Assembly: GCF_008124765.1 (NCBI RefSeq)
Contig: NZ_VNHS01000001.1
Coordinates: forward strand, 248,001 to 312,000
Direction: 5' to 3'
Length of the DNA: 64,000 nt
DNA from: Paenibacillus methanolicus
GTDB lineage: Bacteria; Bacillota; Bacilli; Paenibacillales; Paenibacillaceae
A model generated the notes under the pieces. That model had not been told where the DNA came from, did not search any database, and worked only from the letters and a program-made list of their open reading frames with translations. This document shows, one piece after another, positions 18,644 through 26,783 of the stretch. Both the position numbers and the translations under genes were made by a program. Positions within the stretch are counted from its first letter, which is position 1, and each line of letters begins with the position of its first letter.

Positions 18644-20113
18644 ATGGCGGAATGCAACGCGCAAGCAACGGGAGCTTGCTCCGAAGCCGAAGGCAGCGAG
18701 ACGATCGCGAGCGGAGCCTCTTCCCATGCGGAAGGTTACCTCACGCAGAGCATCGGCCCGGCTTCCCACGCGGAGGGAGGCGGTTCAGTAGCATCGGGCG
18801 TATACGCCCATGCGGAGGGCGAAGCGACGCGCGCGCCGGGCGACAACGCGCACGCGGAAGGGTTCGGCACGGCGGCGAACGCGTCGTCCTCGCATGCGGA
18901 AGGTTATCTCACGCAAGCCGTCGGACCAGGCTCTCACGCGGAGGGAGGCGGGGCGATCGCGAGCGGTCTCTACGCGCACGCGGAAGGGAACGAGACGCGC
19001 GCAATCGGCAGCCATTCTCATGCGGAGGGCCAGATAACGATGGCCATCGGATTTAACGCGCATGCCGAAGGCGAGCTGACGCAAGCGTCCGGACTCGACT
19101 CCCATGCGGAAGGGATGGAGTCGATCGCCTCCGGTCAAGGCGCGCATGCCGAGGGCGAGCGCAATACGGCCAGCGGCCGAGCGACGCATGCGGAAGGGAA
19201 TCTGAATACGGCAAGCGGAATCGCCGCGCACGCGGAGGGGCAGCGGACCTTGGCGAGCGGCGACCTCTCGCATGCGGAAGGCAGTCAGACGATCGCGTCC
19301 GGTCAAGGCGCGCATGCCGAAGGTTTGATCACGACGGCGAGCGGATTGGCTTCGCATGCGCAGGGGGCCTTGACTGTTGCCGACGGCCTGTTCTCGCATG
19401 CGCAAGGGCTCGGAACGCAAGCCGGCGGACTCGACGGCGCTCACGTGATGGGCCGGTTCGGCATCGCGAACGAGGAGTCGTACTCGTGGTACTTGGCGAA
19501 CGGCAACAGCGAGCTGGAGCTCGGCATCGCGGCCAAAATTCTAAGCAGCGGCAACGTGAAGATCGACGGCGCGCTCAGCACGCCGGCCGCCGATTACGCG
19601 GAGATGTTCGAGACGGCGGACGGCAAGCCGATCGAACCCGGTTACTTTGTCGCGTTCGAAGCGGCTAAAGTAAGGCTCGCGCTGCCCGGCGACCGCTTTA
19701 TCGCGGGGGTAACGAGCGCGAGGCCGGCGATCGTGGCGGACAGCGGCGAACTGAGATGGCATGGGAAATACGTGACCGACGAGTGGGGGAGAATCGTCTA
19801 CCGCGAAGAGGACATTCCGGCCGTGACGGATCGCGAGGGGCAAACGGTCGCCCCCGGCCGCCGCGAGCGTAGGCCCGTGCTAAATCCGGCGTGGGATCCC
19901 GCTGTCCCCTATTTGCCGAGGGCGCAGCGTCCCGAATGGGTCGCGGTCGGCATGTTGGGCAAGCTGCTCGTCCGCGACGACGGGAGCTGCCGAGCCGGCC
20001 AATGCTGCGCGGTCGGCGCAGGCGGGATCGCGATAGCTTCGGATATCGGCTATTATGTCTTGAGACGAACCGGAGAATTCCAAATTTTGATCCTGCTCGG
20101 CATCAAGTATTGA
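18644..20113 (+). CDS. YadA-head-like repeat protein with peptidase G2 (autoproteolytic chaperone) C-terminus
   Basis: The first 270 residues consist of 18 near-perfect 14-residue repeats centred on HAEG (15 HAEG, two HAQG, one SEAEG), each of the form xxTxASGxxSHAEG. This is the Hep_Hag/YadA-head pattern that builds a trimeric beta-roll. After AHVMGRFGI the chain continues into DYAEMFE...GYFVAFE...RWHGKYVTDEWGRIVYRE, which matches the Peptidase_G2 intramolecular-chaperone domain of phage appendage proteins; the domain trimerises the stalk and then cuts itself off. No signal peptide is visible. ATG 18644 is chosen; GTG 18635 lies only 3 bases behind AAGGAG. No phage structural genes adjoin, so a spore-surface or appendage fibre is an alternative to a prophage remnant. 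Confidence 0.82.
   Translation: MAECNAQATGACSEAEGSETIASGASSHAEGYLTQSIGPASHAEGGGSVASGVYAHAEGEATRAPGDNAHAEGFGTAANASSSHAEGYLTQAVGPGSHAEGGGAIASGLYAHAEGNETRAIGSHSHAEGQITMAIGFNAHAEGELTQASGLDSHAEGMESIASGQGAHAEGERNTASGRATHAEGNLNTASGIAAHAEGQRTLASGDLSHAEGSQTIASGQGAHAEGLITTASGLASHAQGALTVADGLFSHAQGLGTQAGGLDGAHVMGRFGIANEESYSWYLANGNSELELGIAAKILSSGNVKIDGALSTPAADYAEMFETADGKPIEPGYFVAFEAAKVRLALPGDRFIAGVTSARPAIVADSGELRWHGKYVTDEWGRIVYREEDIPAVTDREGQTVAPGRRERRPVLNPAWDPAVPYLPRAQRPEWVAVGMLGKLLVRDDGSCRAGQCCAVGAGGIAIASDIGYYVLRRTGEFQILILLGIKY
18680..19455 (+). repeat. Coding tandem repeat, 42-bp unit (18 units)
   Basis: The unit encodes a 14-residue turn with HAEG at its centre. Codon choice varies between units (for example CATGCGGAA, CACGCGGAG, CATGCCGAA), so the array is old and kept by protein-level selection rather than by recent duplication. 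Confidence 0.9.
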
Positions 20114-20232
20114 TCATGTCCCGGCATTGAATGCTGAATCGAGTCTCGATCGGAAGCCTTGAACGCGCCGCCCGCTCTACACATAGCCGGTCAAAATGAT
20201 TATAATACGATCATTGACTAGGGAGGGCGGCC

Positions 20233-21504
20233 ATGAAGAACCTCTTCAAGAAGGAGAAACTGCAAATCGCGGTTATCGCCGTCGCGTCGGGCATCGGCTC
20301 GGAATTCAAAATTTACCCGTTCACCGGAGATTCGTTCCGCATCGGCCTGGGCGTCAGCGTCTTCCTGCTGTTCCTGCTGTTCATGCGCAATATCCCGTAT
20401 ATGTGGACCGGTCTGTTCACCGGCATCGTCAGCGTGATGTTCCAGGGCGGCGAATGGATGCTCCAAACGAAATCGTGGTCCGTGGCGGACGCGCTGCAGC
20501 ATAATTTGCCGGCGGGCATCTATTATGTGGTGTACGCGTACGGCATGATGCATATTTTGAAACGGACGGATAAACTTCATCCGCTACTGCTCGGAGGCTT
20601 CGTCGCGATCGTCGATTTCGCGTCGAACGAAGCGGAACTGCTGCTAAGAGGGCTATTCATCGGCGCGGAGGCTTTTTATTTGCTTGAATGGTTCAATTTG
20701 CTGGCCATCGCGTTCGTCCGGAGTTTCTTCGTCATTGGCCTGTACAGCAGCATCTCGGTCAGCCAGATGCGCGCGCTCCACGCCGAGCAGGAGAAGCGGA
20801 TGGAGCAGATGCTGAACATCGGCTCCGGCTTGTACGGCGAGACCTTCTATCTGAAGAAATCGATGGACGAGATCGAACGGATCACCGCCGACAGCTTCAC
20901 GCTGTACCGTCAATTAAGCGGCGCAAGCGAGAGCGGCTATGGCAAGCAGGCGCTCGGCATCGCCCAGCGCATTCACGAGGTGAAGAAAGATTCGCAGCGC
21001 ATCCTTGCCGGATTGTCGAAGCTGTACGACAACGAGATGGCCGTGAACATGGAGATCGAGGAGCTGATGAATCATGTCGTGAAGGGCAACTCGAAGTACG
21101 GTGAGATGCTGGGCAAGACAATCGCGTTCCGAGTGGACATGCAGGCGCGCTTCGTCACGGCGCATTATATTCCGCTCTTGACCGCGCTCAACAATCTAAC
21201 GGCGAACGCGGTGGAAGCGATCGAGCGGGGAGGTCATATCGCGATCCGCGTCTACGAAGCGGGCGAGGAGATTGTGTTCGAAGTCCAAGATACGGGGAAG
21301 GGCATTCCGGAACAGGATCGCGCGATCGTATTCGAAGCGGGATACACGACGAAATTCAATGAGGCGGGCGTCGCCGCGACCGGAATCGGATTGTCGCATG
21401 TGCGCGATATCGCGCGGGCGCTGGGCGGTCAATTAGATATCGCGCGGCGCGAAGGAAACGGGACGACGTTCGTCATGCGTGTATTGAAGAGGGCAATCGT
21501 GTAG
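20233..21504 (+). CDS. glnK: Glutamine-type sensor histidine kinase GlnK (YcbA-like)
   Basis: The 423-residue kinase has about six membrane helices in residues 10-175 (VSVFLLFLLF, LLGGFVAIVDFA, AIAFVRSFFVIGLY), a linker coiled coil, the phosphoacceptor His248 in RIHEVKKDSQRIL, and an HATPase domain with N box LNNLTANAVEAI, G1 box DTGKGIP and G2 box ATGIGLSH. This architecture and sequence match B. subtilis GlnK (YcbA), which with GlnL responds to glutamine. ATG 20233 is preceded by AGGGAGGGC. Only 19 bases separate it from the response regulator, so they form an operon. Confidence 0.87.
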   Translation: MKNLFKKEKLQIAVIAVASGIGSEFKIYPFTGDSFRIGLGVSVFLLFLLFMRNIPYMWTGLFTGIVSVMFQGGEWMLQTKSWSVADALQHNLPAGIYYVVYAYGMMHILKRTDKLHPLLLGGFVAIVDFASNEAELLLRGLFIGAEAFYLLEWFNLLAIAFVRSFFVIGLYSSISVSQMRALHAEQEKRMEQMLNIGSGLYGETFYLKKSMDEIERITADSFTLYRQLSGASESGYGKQALGIAQRIHEVKKDSQRILAGLSKLYDNEMAVNMEIEELMNHVVKGNSKYGEMLGKTIAFRVDMQARFVTAHYIPLLTALNNLTANAVEAIERGGHIAIRVYEAGEEIVFEVQDTGKGIPEQDRAIVFEAGYTTKFNEAGVAATGIGLSHVRDIARALGGQLDIARREGNGTTFVMRVLKRAIV

Positions 21505-21523
21505 CAGCAAGGGGGAAACGGAT

Positions 21524-22411
21524 ATGGCCATTACATACGTAATTATCGATGACGACGCGGTCAGCAGGCGGATGCTCCAAGGCATCATCGAGCAATGCGG
21601 GCTTGGCGAGACGGCAGGCATGGCGGATGGCGGCATACAAGGCGTGCAAGCGGTGCTCGGCGCAAGGCCGGACATCGTCCTCGTCGACCTGCTCATGCCG
21701 GACCAAGACGGAATCGAGACGGTAAGGCAGTTGAAGAATCGGGGGTTCGCGGGCAAATTCGTCATGATCTCGCAGGTCGAGAACAAGGAGATGGTCGGCG
21801 AGGCTTACCAAGCCGGCATCGAATTTTTCATCCATAAGCCGATTAACCGCATCGAGGTGGAAGCGGTGCTGGCGAACGTAAGGGAGAGGCTGAAATACGA
21901 ACGGCATATTCAGCAGATGAAACAGTCGCTCTCCGCGTTCGACATGTTCGAATCCGTGCCGCCTCGCAAGACGCTCGAGCCTCGCGAAGTGGTGAAGCCG
22001 ATTCTGATGGACCTCGGAATCATGGGCGAGAGCGGCAGCAAGGATATCGTGGCGATGATGGAATATTTGGCGAAACAGCCGGATCGTCACGCGTTCCCGG
22101 CGCTGAAGGAGCTGTACGAAGCGGCGGCTCGCGGGGGCCGCGGGGAACAGGAGATCGAGAAAGAGAGCAAGGCGATCGAGCAGCGGCTTCGCCGGGCGGT
22201 CATGGCGGCGCTCGCGAACATGGCGTCGATCGGGCTGACGGATTACAGCAATCCGAAGTTCGAATACTACGCGCCGCTCTATTTCGATTTCCAGGACGTG
22301 CGGTTGAAGATGAAGGCGATCGAGGAAGAGCAGCCGGAAGGCAAGAGCAAAGTCAACATCAAGAAATTTCTGCAAGTGCTGCACGTCGAGATGCTGGGCA
22401 AAATGGAATAA
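21524..22411 (+). CDS. glnL: Response regulator GlnL (YcbB-like)
   Basis: This 295-residue protein has a receiver domain with the acidic pair IIDDD (8-12), phosphoacceptor Asp55 in LVDLLMP and the conserved Lys in FIHKPINR (about 105). It is followed by the YcbB-type C-terminal DNA-binding domain specific to GlnL (ILMDLGIMGESGSKDI, then RRAVMAALANMASIGLTDYSNPKFEYYAPLYFDF). It is the partner of the kinase immediately upstream. The amino-acid transporter operon starting at 22758 is the obvious candidate target, as GlnL controls glutamine uptake and use in Bacillus. Confidence 0.88.
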   Translation: MAITYVIIDDDAVSRRMLQGIIEQCGLGETAGMADGGIQGVQAVLGARPDIVLVDLLMPDQDGIETVRQLKNRGFAGKFVMISQVENKEMVGEAYQAGIEFFIHKPINRIEVEAVLANVRERLKYERHIQQMKQSLSAFDMFESVPPRKTLEPREVVKPILMDLGIMGESGSKDIVAMMEYLAKQPDRHAFPALKELYEAAARGGRGEQEIEKESKAIEQRLRRAVMAALANMASIGLTDYSNPKFEYYAPLYFDFQDVRLKMKAIEEEQPEGKSKVNIKKFLQVLHVEMLGKME

Positions 22412-22422
22412 CTCGCTAACGC

Positions 22423-22461
22423 AACCGTTCGATGTCGGGCCGAAGCCCGCGTGGAACGGTT
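22423..22461 (+). terminator. Hairpin after glnL
   Basis: AACCGTTC (22423-22430) / GAACGGTT (22454-22461) with an inner CGGGC/GCCCG stem; only ATTTGGTTT follows, so termination strength is moderate. Confidence 0.6.
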
Positions 22462-22577
22462 ATTTGGTTTGTGTTCGGAAAACTGAATAGTAGTTGCTTC
22501 GCCTTTTTCCCTCGAAATAGAACAACGCGTGAAATCGCGTGAGGTAATGTGACCTATTTCCCTTGGAATTGTCCGTA

Positions 22578-22603
22578 ACATGGGAATTTCACATTTCCCA
22601 TGT
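22578..22603. promoter_or_regulatory. Palindromic operator candidate before the amino-acid transporter
   Basis: ACATGGGAA-N8-TTCCCATGT is a perfect 9-bp inverted repeat 155 bases before the transporter start, in an AT-rich intergenic stretch. A second, looser pair of ACATGT / TGT-rich motifs lies at 22632-22672. GlnL or a nitrogen regulator could bind; this is inferred from position only. Confidence 0.4.
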
Positions 22604-22757
22604 AAGTGATAGCGATTACATAATTATTCGATGTCATGTTTAATATCACATTTTGTAATTACACATGTAGGATCGCGTAGGTTTGCGTAGTGCGCCGTAT
22701 ACGATAACTTCCAAGAAAGCGATACTGCTTCACACTATCGATAAAGGTGGGTTTCTC

Positions 22758-23552
22758 ATGAAAAAGAAGATCGGACTGATCGCGGCTTGCGCCATGATGG
22801 CATTCACGCTTAGCGCCTGCGGCGACAAAAATACGGACAACGCGGCAAGCGGAGCGGGCGGGGAAGCGGTCAAGAAGTACGTGTTCGGCACGGACGCGAC
22901 GTATCCGCCATTCGAGTTCGAGAAGGACGGCAAATACGTGGGCATCGACATCGATCTGCTGAACGCGATCGCCGCGGAAGAGGGCTTCGAGGTCGAGATC
23001 AAGCCGATGGATTTCAAAGGCATCATCCCGGGCATTACCTCCGGCCAGCTGGACGGCGCGGTCGCGGGCATCAGCATTACCGAGGAGCGGAAGAAGGTCG
23101 TGGACTTCACCGAGCCATATTACGAAGCAGGTCTCTCCCTGATCGTGCACAAGGATACGGCCGACATCGACAACCCCGAAGATTTGAAGGGCAAAGTGAT
23201 CGCGATCAAGAAGGGCACTTCCGGCGCAATTAAAGCGGAAGAACTGGCTAAGCAATATGGCGCCGAAGTGAAATACTTCGACGACAGCCCGGCCATGTAC
23301 CAAGAGGTGTCGAATAAGAATGCGGACGTCACGATCGAGGACTTCCCGGTCATTTCCTACAAAATCGCGGTCGACCCGAATTCCAACCTGAAAATCGTTG
23401 GCGACCGTCTGAACGGCGACTTCTACGGCATGGCGGTGGAGAAAGACGATAGCGAGCTGCTGCAGAAGCTGAACGACGGCTTGAAGAAGCTGAAGGAGAA
23501 CGGCAAGTACGACAAGATCGTGAACACCTATACGGGATCTGCTGCACAGTAA
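22758..23552 (+). CDS. Amino-acid ABC transporter substrate-binding lipoprotein (polar amino acid / glutamine type)
   Basis: The 264-residue lipoprotein has the lipobox FTLSAC with Cys21. The mature part is a SBP_bac_3 domain: FGTDATYPPFEFEKDGKYVGIDIDLLNAIA, ITSGQLDGAVAGISITEERKKVVDFTEPYYEAG, and LKGKVIAIKKGTSG are standard GlnH/ArtP-type signatures; the Arg/Asp amino-acid clamp positions are present. ATG 22758 is chosen as the start of the signal sequence, with AAAGGTGGG ahead. It heads a three-gene operon with a permease (131 bases downstream) and an ATPase. The nearby GlnKL pair suggests glutamine, but the ligand is not proven. Confidence 0.92.
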   Translation: MKKKIGLIAACAMMAFTLSACGDKNTDNAASGAGGEAVKKYVFGTDATYPPFEFEKDGKYVGIDIDLLNAIAAEEGFEVEIKPMDFKGIIPGITSGQLDGAVAGISITEERKKVVDFTEPYYEAGLSLIVHKDTADIDNPEDLKGKVIAIKKGTSGAIKAEELAKQYGAEVKYFDDSPAMYQEVSNKNADVTIEDFPVISYKIAVDPNSNLKIVGDRLNGDFYGMAVEKDDSELLQKLNDGLKKLKENGKYDKIVNTYTGSAAQ

Positions 23553-23682
23553 CGGTTCGCCGTGCGCCGGCAGCCTTCAGCCCTCGCGCGCGTATTGGAC
23601 GCCCGAGGTTCCGAAGGGGCCGGCGCCTTCACATTCCATCCAAGCTTGATAAGCTTCACCTTCGGAAAGGAGTTGTTCACCG

Positions 23683-24339
23683 GTGTCAGATACGCTGCAA
23701 ATTATGAGCGACGCGTTGCCCATCTTGTTCGAGGGCTTGCTGATTACGCTGAAAATCGCCGCCATTTCGCTTGTGATCGCGTTCGTAATCGGCCTCGCAG
23801 CAGGTTTGATGAGTACGGCTCGCAGCCGGATTATTCGCGGACTGGCGGGCATTTACGTCGATATTATCCGGGGCACGCCGCTCCTCGTGCAAGTATTTTT
23901 CATCTATTTCGGTCTGCCTGAATTTTTTGATACTCGGATTGATCCGGAAGTCGCCGGTATCGTCGCGGTCAGCCTAAATGCCGGCGCATATATCGCGGAG
24001 GTCGTCCGCGCTGGCATTAACTCCGTGGACAAGGGCCAAGTGGAGGCGGCCCGTTCCCTCGGGATGAACCGCTTCTATACGATGCGGCTGATCGTGCTGC
24101 CGCAGGCGCTGCGCCGCATGATCCCGGCCTTAGTCAACCAGTTTATCATCAGTATCAAGGACACGGCGCTGTTGTCGGTTATCGGCATTAGGGAGCTTAC
24201 GCAAAGCGGCGAAATCATTATCTCGACCAATTTCCGTTCATTCGAAATTTGGGGCATGGTCGGCGTCTTCTACTTCCTGCTGATTCTACCGCTTAGCCGG
24301 CTGTCGCTACTGCTCGAGAGGAGGCTGAACCTGCGATGA
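23683..24339 (+). CDS. Amino-acid ABC transporter permease (HisM/GlnP type)
   Basis: The 218-residue inner-membrane protein has about five membrane helices and the EAA loop [34 protein letters not shown] (about residues 119-152) that docks on the ATPase. [22 protein letters not shown] is typical of polar amino-acid permeases, which work as homodimers. GTG 23683 is preceded by GAAAGGAG at 10 bases. Its stop overlaps the start of the ATPase by 4 bases (ATGA). Confidence 0.93.
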   Translation: MSDTLQIMSDALPILFEGLLITLKIAAISLVIAFVIGLAAGLMSTARSRIIRGLAGIYVDIIRGTPLLVQVFFIYFGLPEFFDTRIDPEVAGIVAVSLNAGAYIAEVVRAGINSVDKGQVEAARSLGMNRFYTMRLIVLPQALRRMIPALVNQFIISIKDTALLSVIGIRELTQSGEIIISTNFRSFEIWGMVGVFYFLLILPLSRLSLLLERRLNLR

Positions 24340-25058
24340 TCACCGTGCAAAATTTAAAGAAGCAATTCGGTTCCAACGTCGTCCTTAAGGATATCTCCAC
24401 AACCATCCGGGAGAAGGAAGTCGTCTGCGTCATCGGTCCGTCCGGCTCCGGCAAAAGCACGTTCCTTCGCTGTCTGAACTTGCTGGAGGACGTTACGAGC
24501 GGCAAAGTCGACATCGCCGGCGTCGAGGTGACCGATCCGAAGACGAATATCGACAAGCTGCGCGAGGACGTCGGGATGGTGTTCCAACGCTTCAACCTGT
24601 TCCCGCATTTGACCGTGCTGCAGAATATTATGCTCGCGCCGAAATACATCAAGAAGATGGACAAGGCCGCCAACGAGAAGAAAGCGATGGAGCTGCTCGC
24701 GAAGGTGGGCTTGGCGGAGAAGCGGGACGAGTATCCGGATCGCCTGTCGGGCGGTCAGCAGCAGCGGGTCGCGATCGCGCGGGCGCTGGCGATGAATCCG
24801 CGCGTCATGCTGTTCGACGAACCGACCTCGGCGCTCGATCCGGAGATGGTCGGCGAGGTGCTCCAGGTTATGAAGGACTTGGCGCATGAAGGCATCACGA
24901 TGATCGTCGTCACCCACGAGATGGGCTTCGCCCGCGAAGTCGCCGACCGCGTCCTGTTCATGGACGGCGGCTACATCGTCGAGGAAGGCACGCCTGCCGT
25001 GATTTTCGATGCGCCGAAGCATGAACGGACGCAAGCGTTCTTGAGCAAGGTGCTCTAA
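24336..25058 (+). CDS. Amino-acid ABC transporter ATP-binding protein (GlnQ type)
   Basis: The 240-residue ATPase has Walker [10 protein letters not shown] (about 34-42), Q-loop [11 protein letters not shown], signature [15 protein letters not shown], Walker [15 protein letters not shown] and the switch His in VVTHEMGFA. The 4-base overlap with the permease gene shows tight coupling. It energises uptake with the lipoprotein at 22758. A GC-rich hairpin and T-rich tail at 25103-25130 end the operon. Confidence 0.95.
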   Translation: MITVQNLKKQFGSNVVLKDISTTIREKEVVCVIGPSGSGKSTFLRCLNLLEDVTSGKVDIAGVEVTDPKTNIDKLREDVGMVFQRFNLFPHLTVLQNIMLAPKYIKKMDKAANEKKAMELLAKVGLAEKRDEYPDRLSGGQQQRVAIARALAMNPRVMLFDEPTSALDPEMVGEVLQVMKDLAHEGITMIVVTHEMGFAREVADRVLFMDGGYIVEEGTPAVIFDAPKHERTQAFLSKVL

Positions 25059-25102
25059 TCGGATTTGGACGTCTGTACGAATTCGATGAGATTGGCCAGC
25101 AG

Positions 25103-25130
25103 CCCGCGGACCCCGCGGGTTGTTTGTTTT
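25103..25130 (+). terminator. Terminator of the amino-acid transporter operon
   Basis: CCCGCGG / CCGCGGG with loop ACC, followed by TTGTTTGTTTTATT. Confidence 0.75.
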
Positions 25131-25232
25131 ATTCGAAAAAAAGCCGCCGCGCGCGATCTGATATTGTCATCTCTCCCTAGTAAAGGCATAATGGGAATAA
25201 TAGTTATCTATCAAAAAAAGGGGAATTCTATC

Positions 25233-25481
25233 ATGAAAAATCCAACTGGCATTGTACGCAAGGTGGACGAGCTGGGCCGTCTCGTCATCCCGATCGAGAT
25301 CCGCCGCGCGATGTCGCTCGATATCGGCGAATCCGTCGAAGTGTTCGTGAACGATACGCAGGTCATTCTGAAGAAATACAGCCCGGGCTGTCTTTATTGC
25401 GGCAACATTGACGCCTTGATGTTCAAAGGGAAGCTGATCTGCGCCGATTGCGTGCAGGAGACGACCCGGCATTTTCAATAA
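25233..25481 (+). CDS. AbrB-family transition-state regulator with C-terminal Cys4 motif
   Basis: Residues 1-50 are a SpoVT/AbrB swapped-hairpin DNA-binding domain (NPTGIVRKVDELGRLVIPIEIRRAM). Unlike AbrB of B. subtilis, the short C-terminal part has four cysteines arranged as a zinc ribbon: Cys53, Cys56, Cys70 and Cys73. The protein is 82 residues. ATG 25233 has AAAGGGG about 10 bases ahead. It probably regulates post-exponential genes; whether metal or redox state modulates it is open. The remnant at 25532 follows without a terminator. Confidence 0.88.
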   Translation: MKNPTGIVRKVDELGRLVIPIEIRRAMSLDIGESVEVFVNDTQVILKKYSPGCLYCGNIDALMFKGKLICADCVQETTRHFQ

Positions 25482-25531
25482 ACCGCAAGCAAACGATCGT
25501 CAACCAGATAGGAAGAAAGGGTTGTTTACAG

Positions 25532-25771
25532 ATGAATCATCGTTTGCCGCAAGCGCCGCTCTGGAAGAGAGCCGGCGCTTTTCTGTTGGATCATACGTTC
25601 ATTCTCGCCGTTACGATGGGAGGGGGAATCGTGCTCGTCAGCCCGTTCCGCGCTGAACAAGAAAGCAGGCGAAGACTGGTTCGTACGGAACATACAATAC
25701 TCCCGACGACGACGGTGGGCAGCGCGTTCGTGACGTACATGGTTTGCATGGCGCGTCCATCAAAGCGCGTA
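25532..25771 (+). pseudogene. Remnant of an RDD-family membrane protein gene
   Basis: The frame begins with ATG 25532 and a good site (GAAAGGG). It encodes MNHRLPQAPLWKRAGAFLLDHTFILAV, which looks like the first helix of an RDD domain (Arg and Asp in the expected spacing). After about 45 residues similarity is lost; fragments such as a KKAGEDWF and a LHGASIK-like piece occur in other frames. The open frame would have to run through the perfect terminator hairpin at 25772-25815, which a real gene would not. I read it as a frameshifted or internally deleted gene. The RDD assignment rests on a short segment. Confidence 0.4.
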
Positions 25772-25819
25772 ATCAAAACGGCTTCTTCCGTTCCGGAACG
25801 AGAAGCCGTTTTGATTTTG
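25772..25819. terminator. Long perfect terminator hairpin
   Basis: ATCAAAACGGCTTCT (25772-25786) and AGAAGCCGTTTTGAT (25801-25815) form a 15-bp stem extended inside by GTTCC/GGAAC, and are followed by TTTT. Confidence 0.9.
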
Positions 25820-25916
25820 CATACGTCGCGTTGGTTTCAATCCGCGCTTGCGAACATGGTATGATAGGAGCAAACGTACGAAAATCCGCATGCTTGGCGA
25901 GAGGGGGACCGCATTG

Positions 25917-26750
25917 ATGGCGATCGAGATCAAAGAAATCATGTCCAAATCGATTCTGAGCGAGACGAGAGGGTATCTCGACGTCGGATTCACCCATTCG
26001 CTCAATCCGTATAGCGGCTGCGCCTTCTCCTGCGCGTATTGTTACGTCCGCGAGATGCCGATCCAGCGATTCAAAGAGATTCCATGGGGCGAGTGGGTGG
26101 AAATCAAGACGAACGCGGCGGAGATCTACCGGAAAGAAGTAGGCAGCCTTCGCCGCCGCAACAAACCGGTCCGGCTGTTCATGTCCTCCGCGACGGACCC
26201 GTATCAGCCGATCGAGCGGAAGGCGTTGATCACGCGCGGCATTCTGGAGGCCATGCTCGACGCGCCGCCCGATCTGATTCAGCTGCAGACGCGAAGTCCG
26301 CTCGTCACCCGGGATATCGACCTGCTCGCGCGGCTGAAGGAATCGTGCAGCGTCCTCGTCTCGATGACGGTGGAGACCGACCGGGAGGATATGAAGCGTC
26401 TCTTCGCGCCATACGCGCCGGGCATTAAGCTGCGGCTGAACGCGTTGCGCGAACTTCACGAAGCGGGGATTGCGACGCAAGCGGCCATTTCGCCGGTGCT
26501 GCCGTTTACGCCCGAATTTCCGAAGCGGCTCGAAGGCATCGTGGACCGCATCTGGATCGACACGCTCAGCATCGGCGACGGTACGATGGGCAACCGTTCG
26601 CGGCGGCTCGGCATGCCGCAGCTGTTCGAAGCGAACGGGCTGTCGGACTGGTATGAGCGGGATATTCACGTGCGCGTCGAGAAGTTCTTCAAGAAGAGTT
26701 TCCCCGCGGAGATGGTCCGCGTGTCGAAGGACGAGGCGTTCCCGGATTAG
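25917..26750 (+). CDS. Radical SAM protein, SPL (spore photoproduct lyase-like) family
   Basis: The 277-residue protein has the radical SAM cluster motif CAFSCAYC (Cys at about 33, 37 and 40) after NPYSGC, followed by ATDPYQPIE, TRSPLVTRDIDLL and TVETDREDMKRLFAP, the pattern of the SPL-family/Rv2578c-like group. These proteins bind a 4Fe-4S cluster and SAM; the group is named by similarity to spore photoproduct lyase but lacks proof of DNA repair. ATG 25917 is chosen; TTG 25914 is adjacent and GAGGGGG lies 10 bases ahead. A phosphatase-like gene follows 33 bases later, likely in one operon. Confidence 0.85.
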   Translation: MAIEIKEIMSKSILSETRGYLDVGFTHSLNPYSGCAFSCAYCYVREMPIQRFKEIPWGEWVEIKTNAAEIYRKEVGSLRRRNKPVRLFMSSATDPYQPIERKALITRGILEAMLDAPPDLIQLQTRSPLVTRDIDLLARLKESCSVLVSMTVETDREDMKRLFAPYAPGIKLRLNALRELHEAGIATQAAISPVLPFTPEFPKRLEGIVDRIWIDTLSIGDGTMGNRSRRLGMPQLFEANGLSDWYERDIHVRVEKFFKKSFPAEMVRVSKDEAFPD

Positions 26751-26783
26751 TCGCGCGCAGGATAGACGGAAGGAGAATGGGAC

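Noticed and set aside
18680-19455. CRISPR-like periodicity
   Set aside because: The 42-bp period is a coding repeat without distinct spacers; it is explained by the 14-residue protein repeat.
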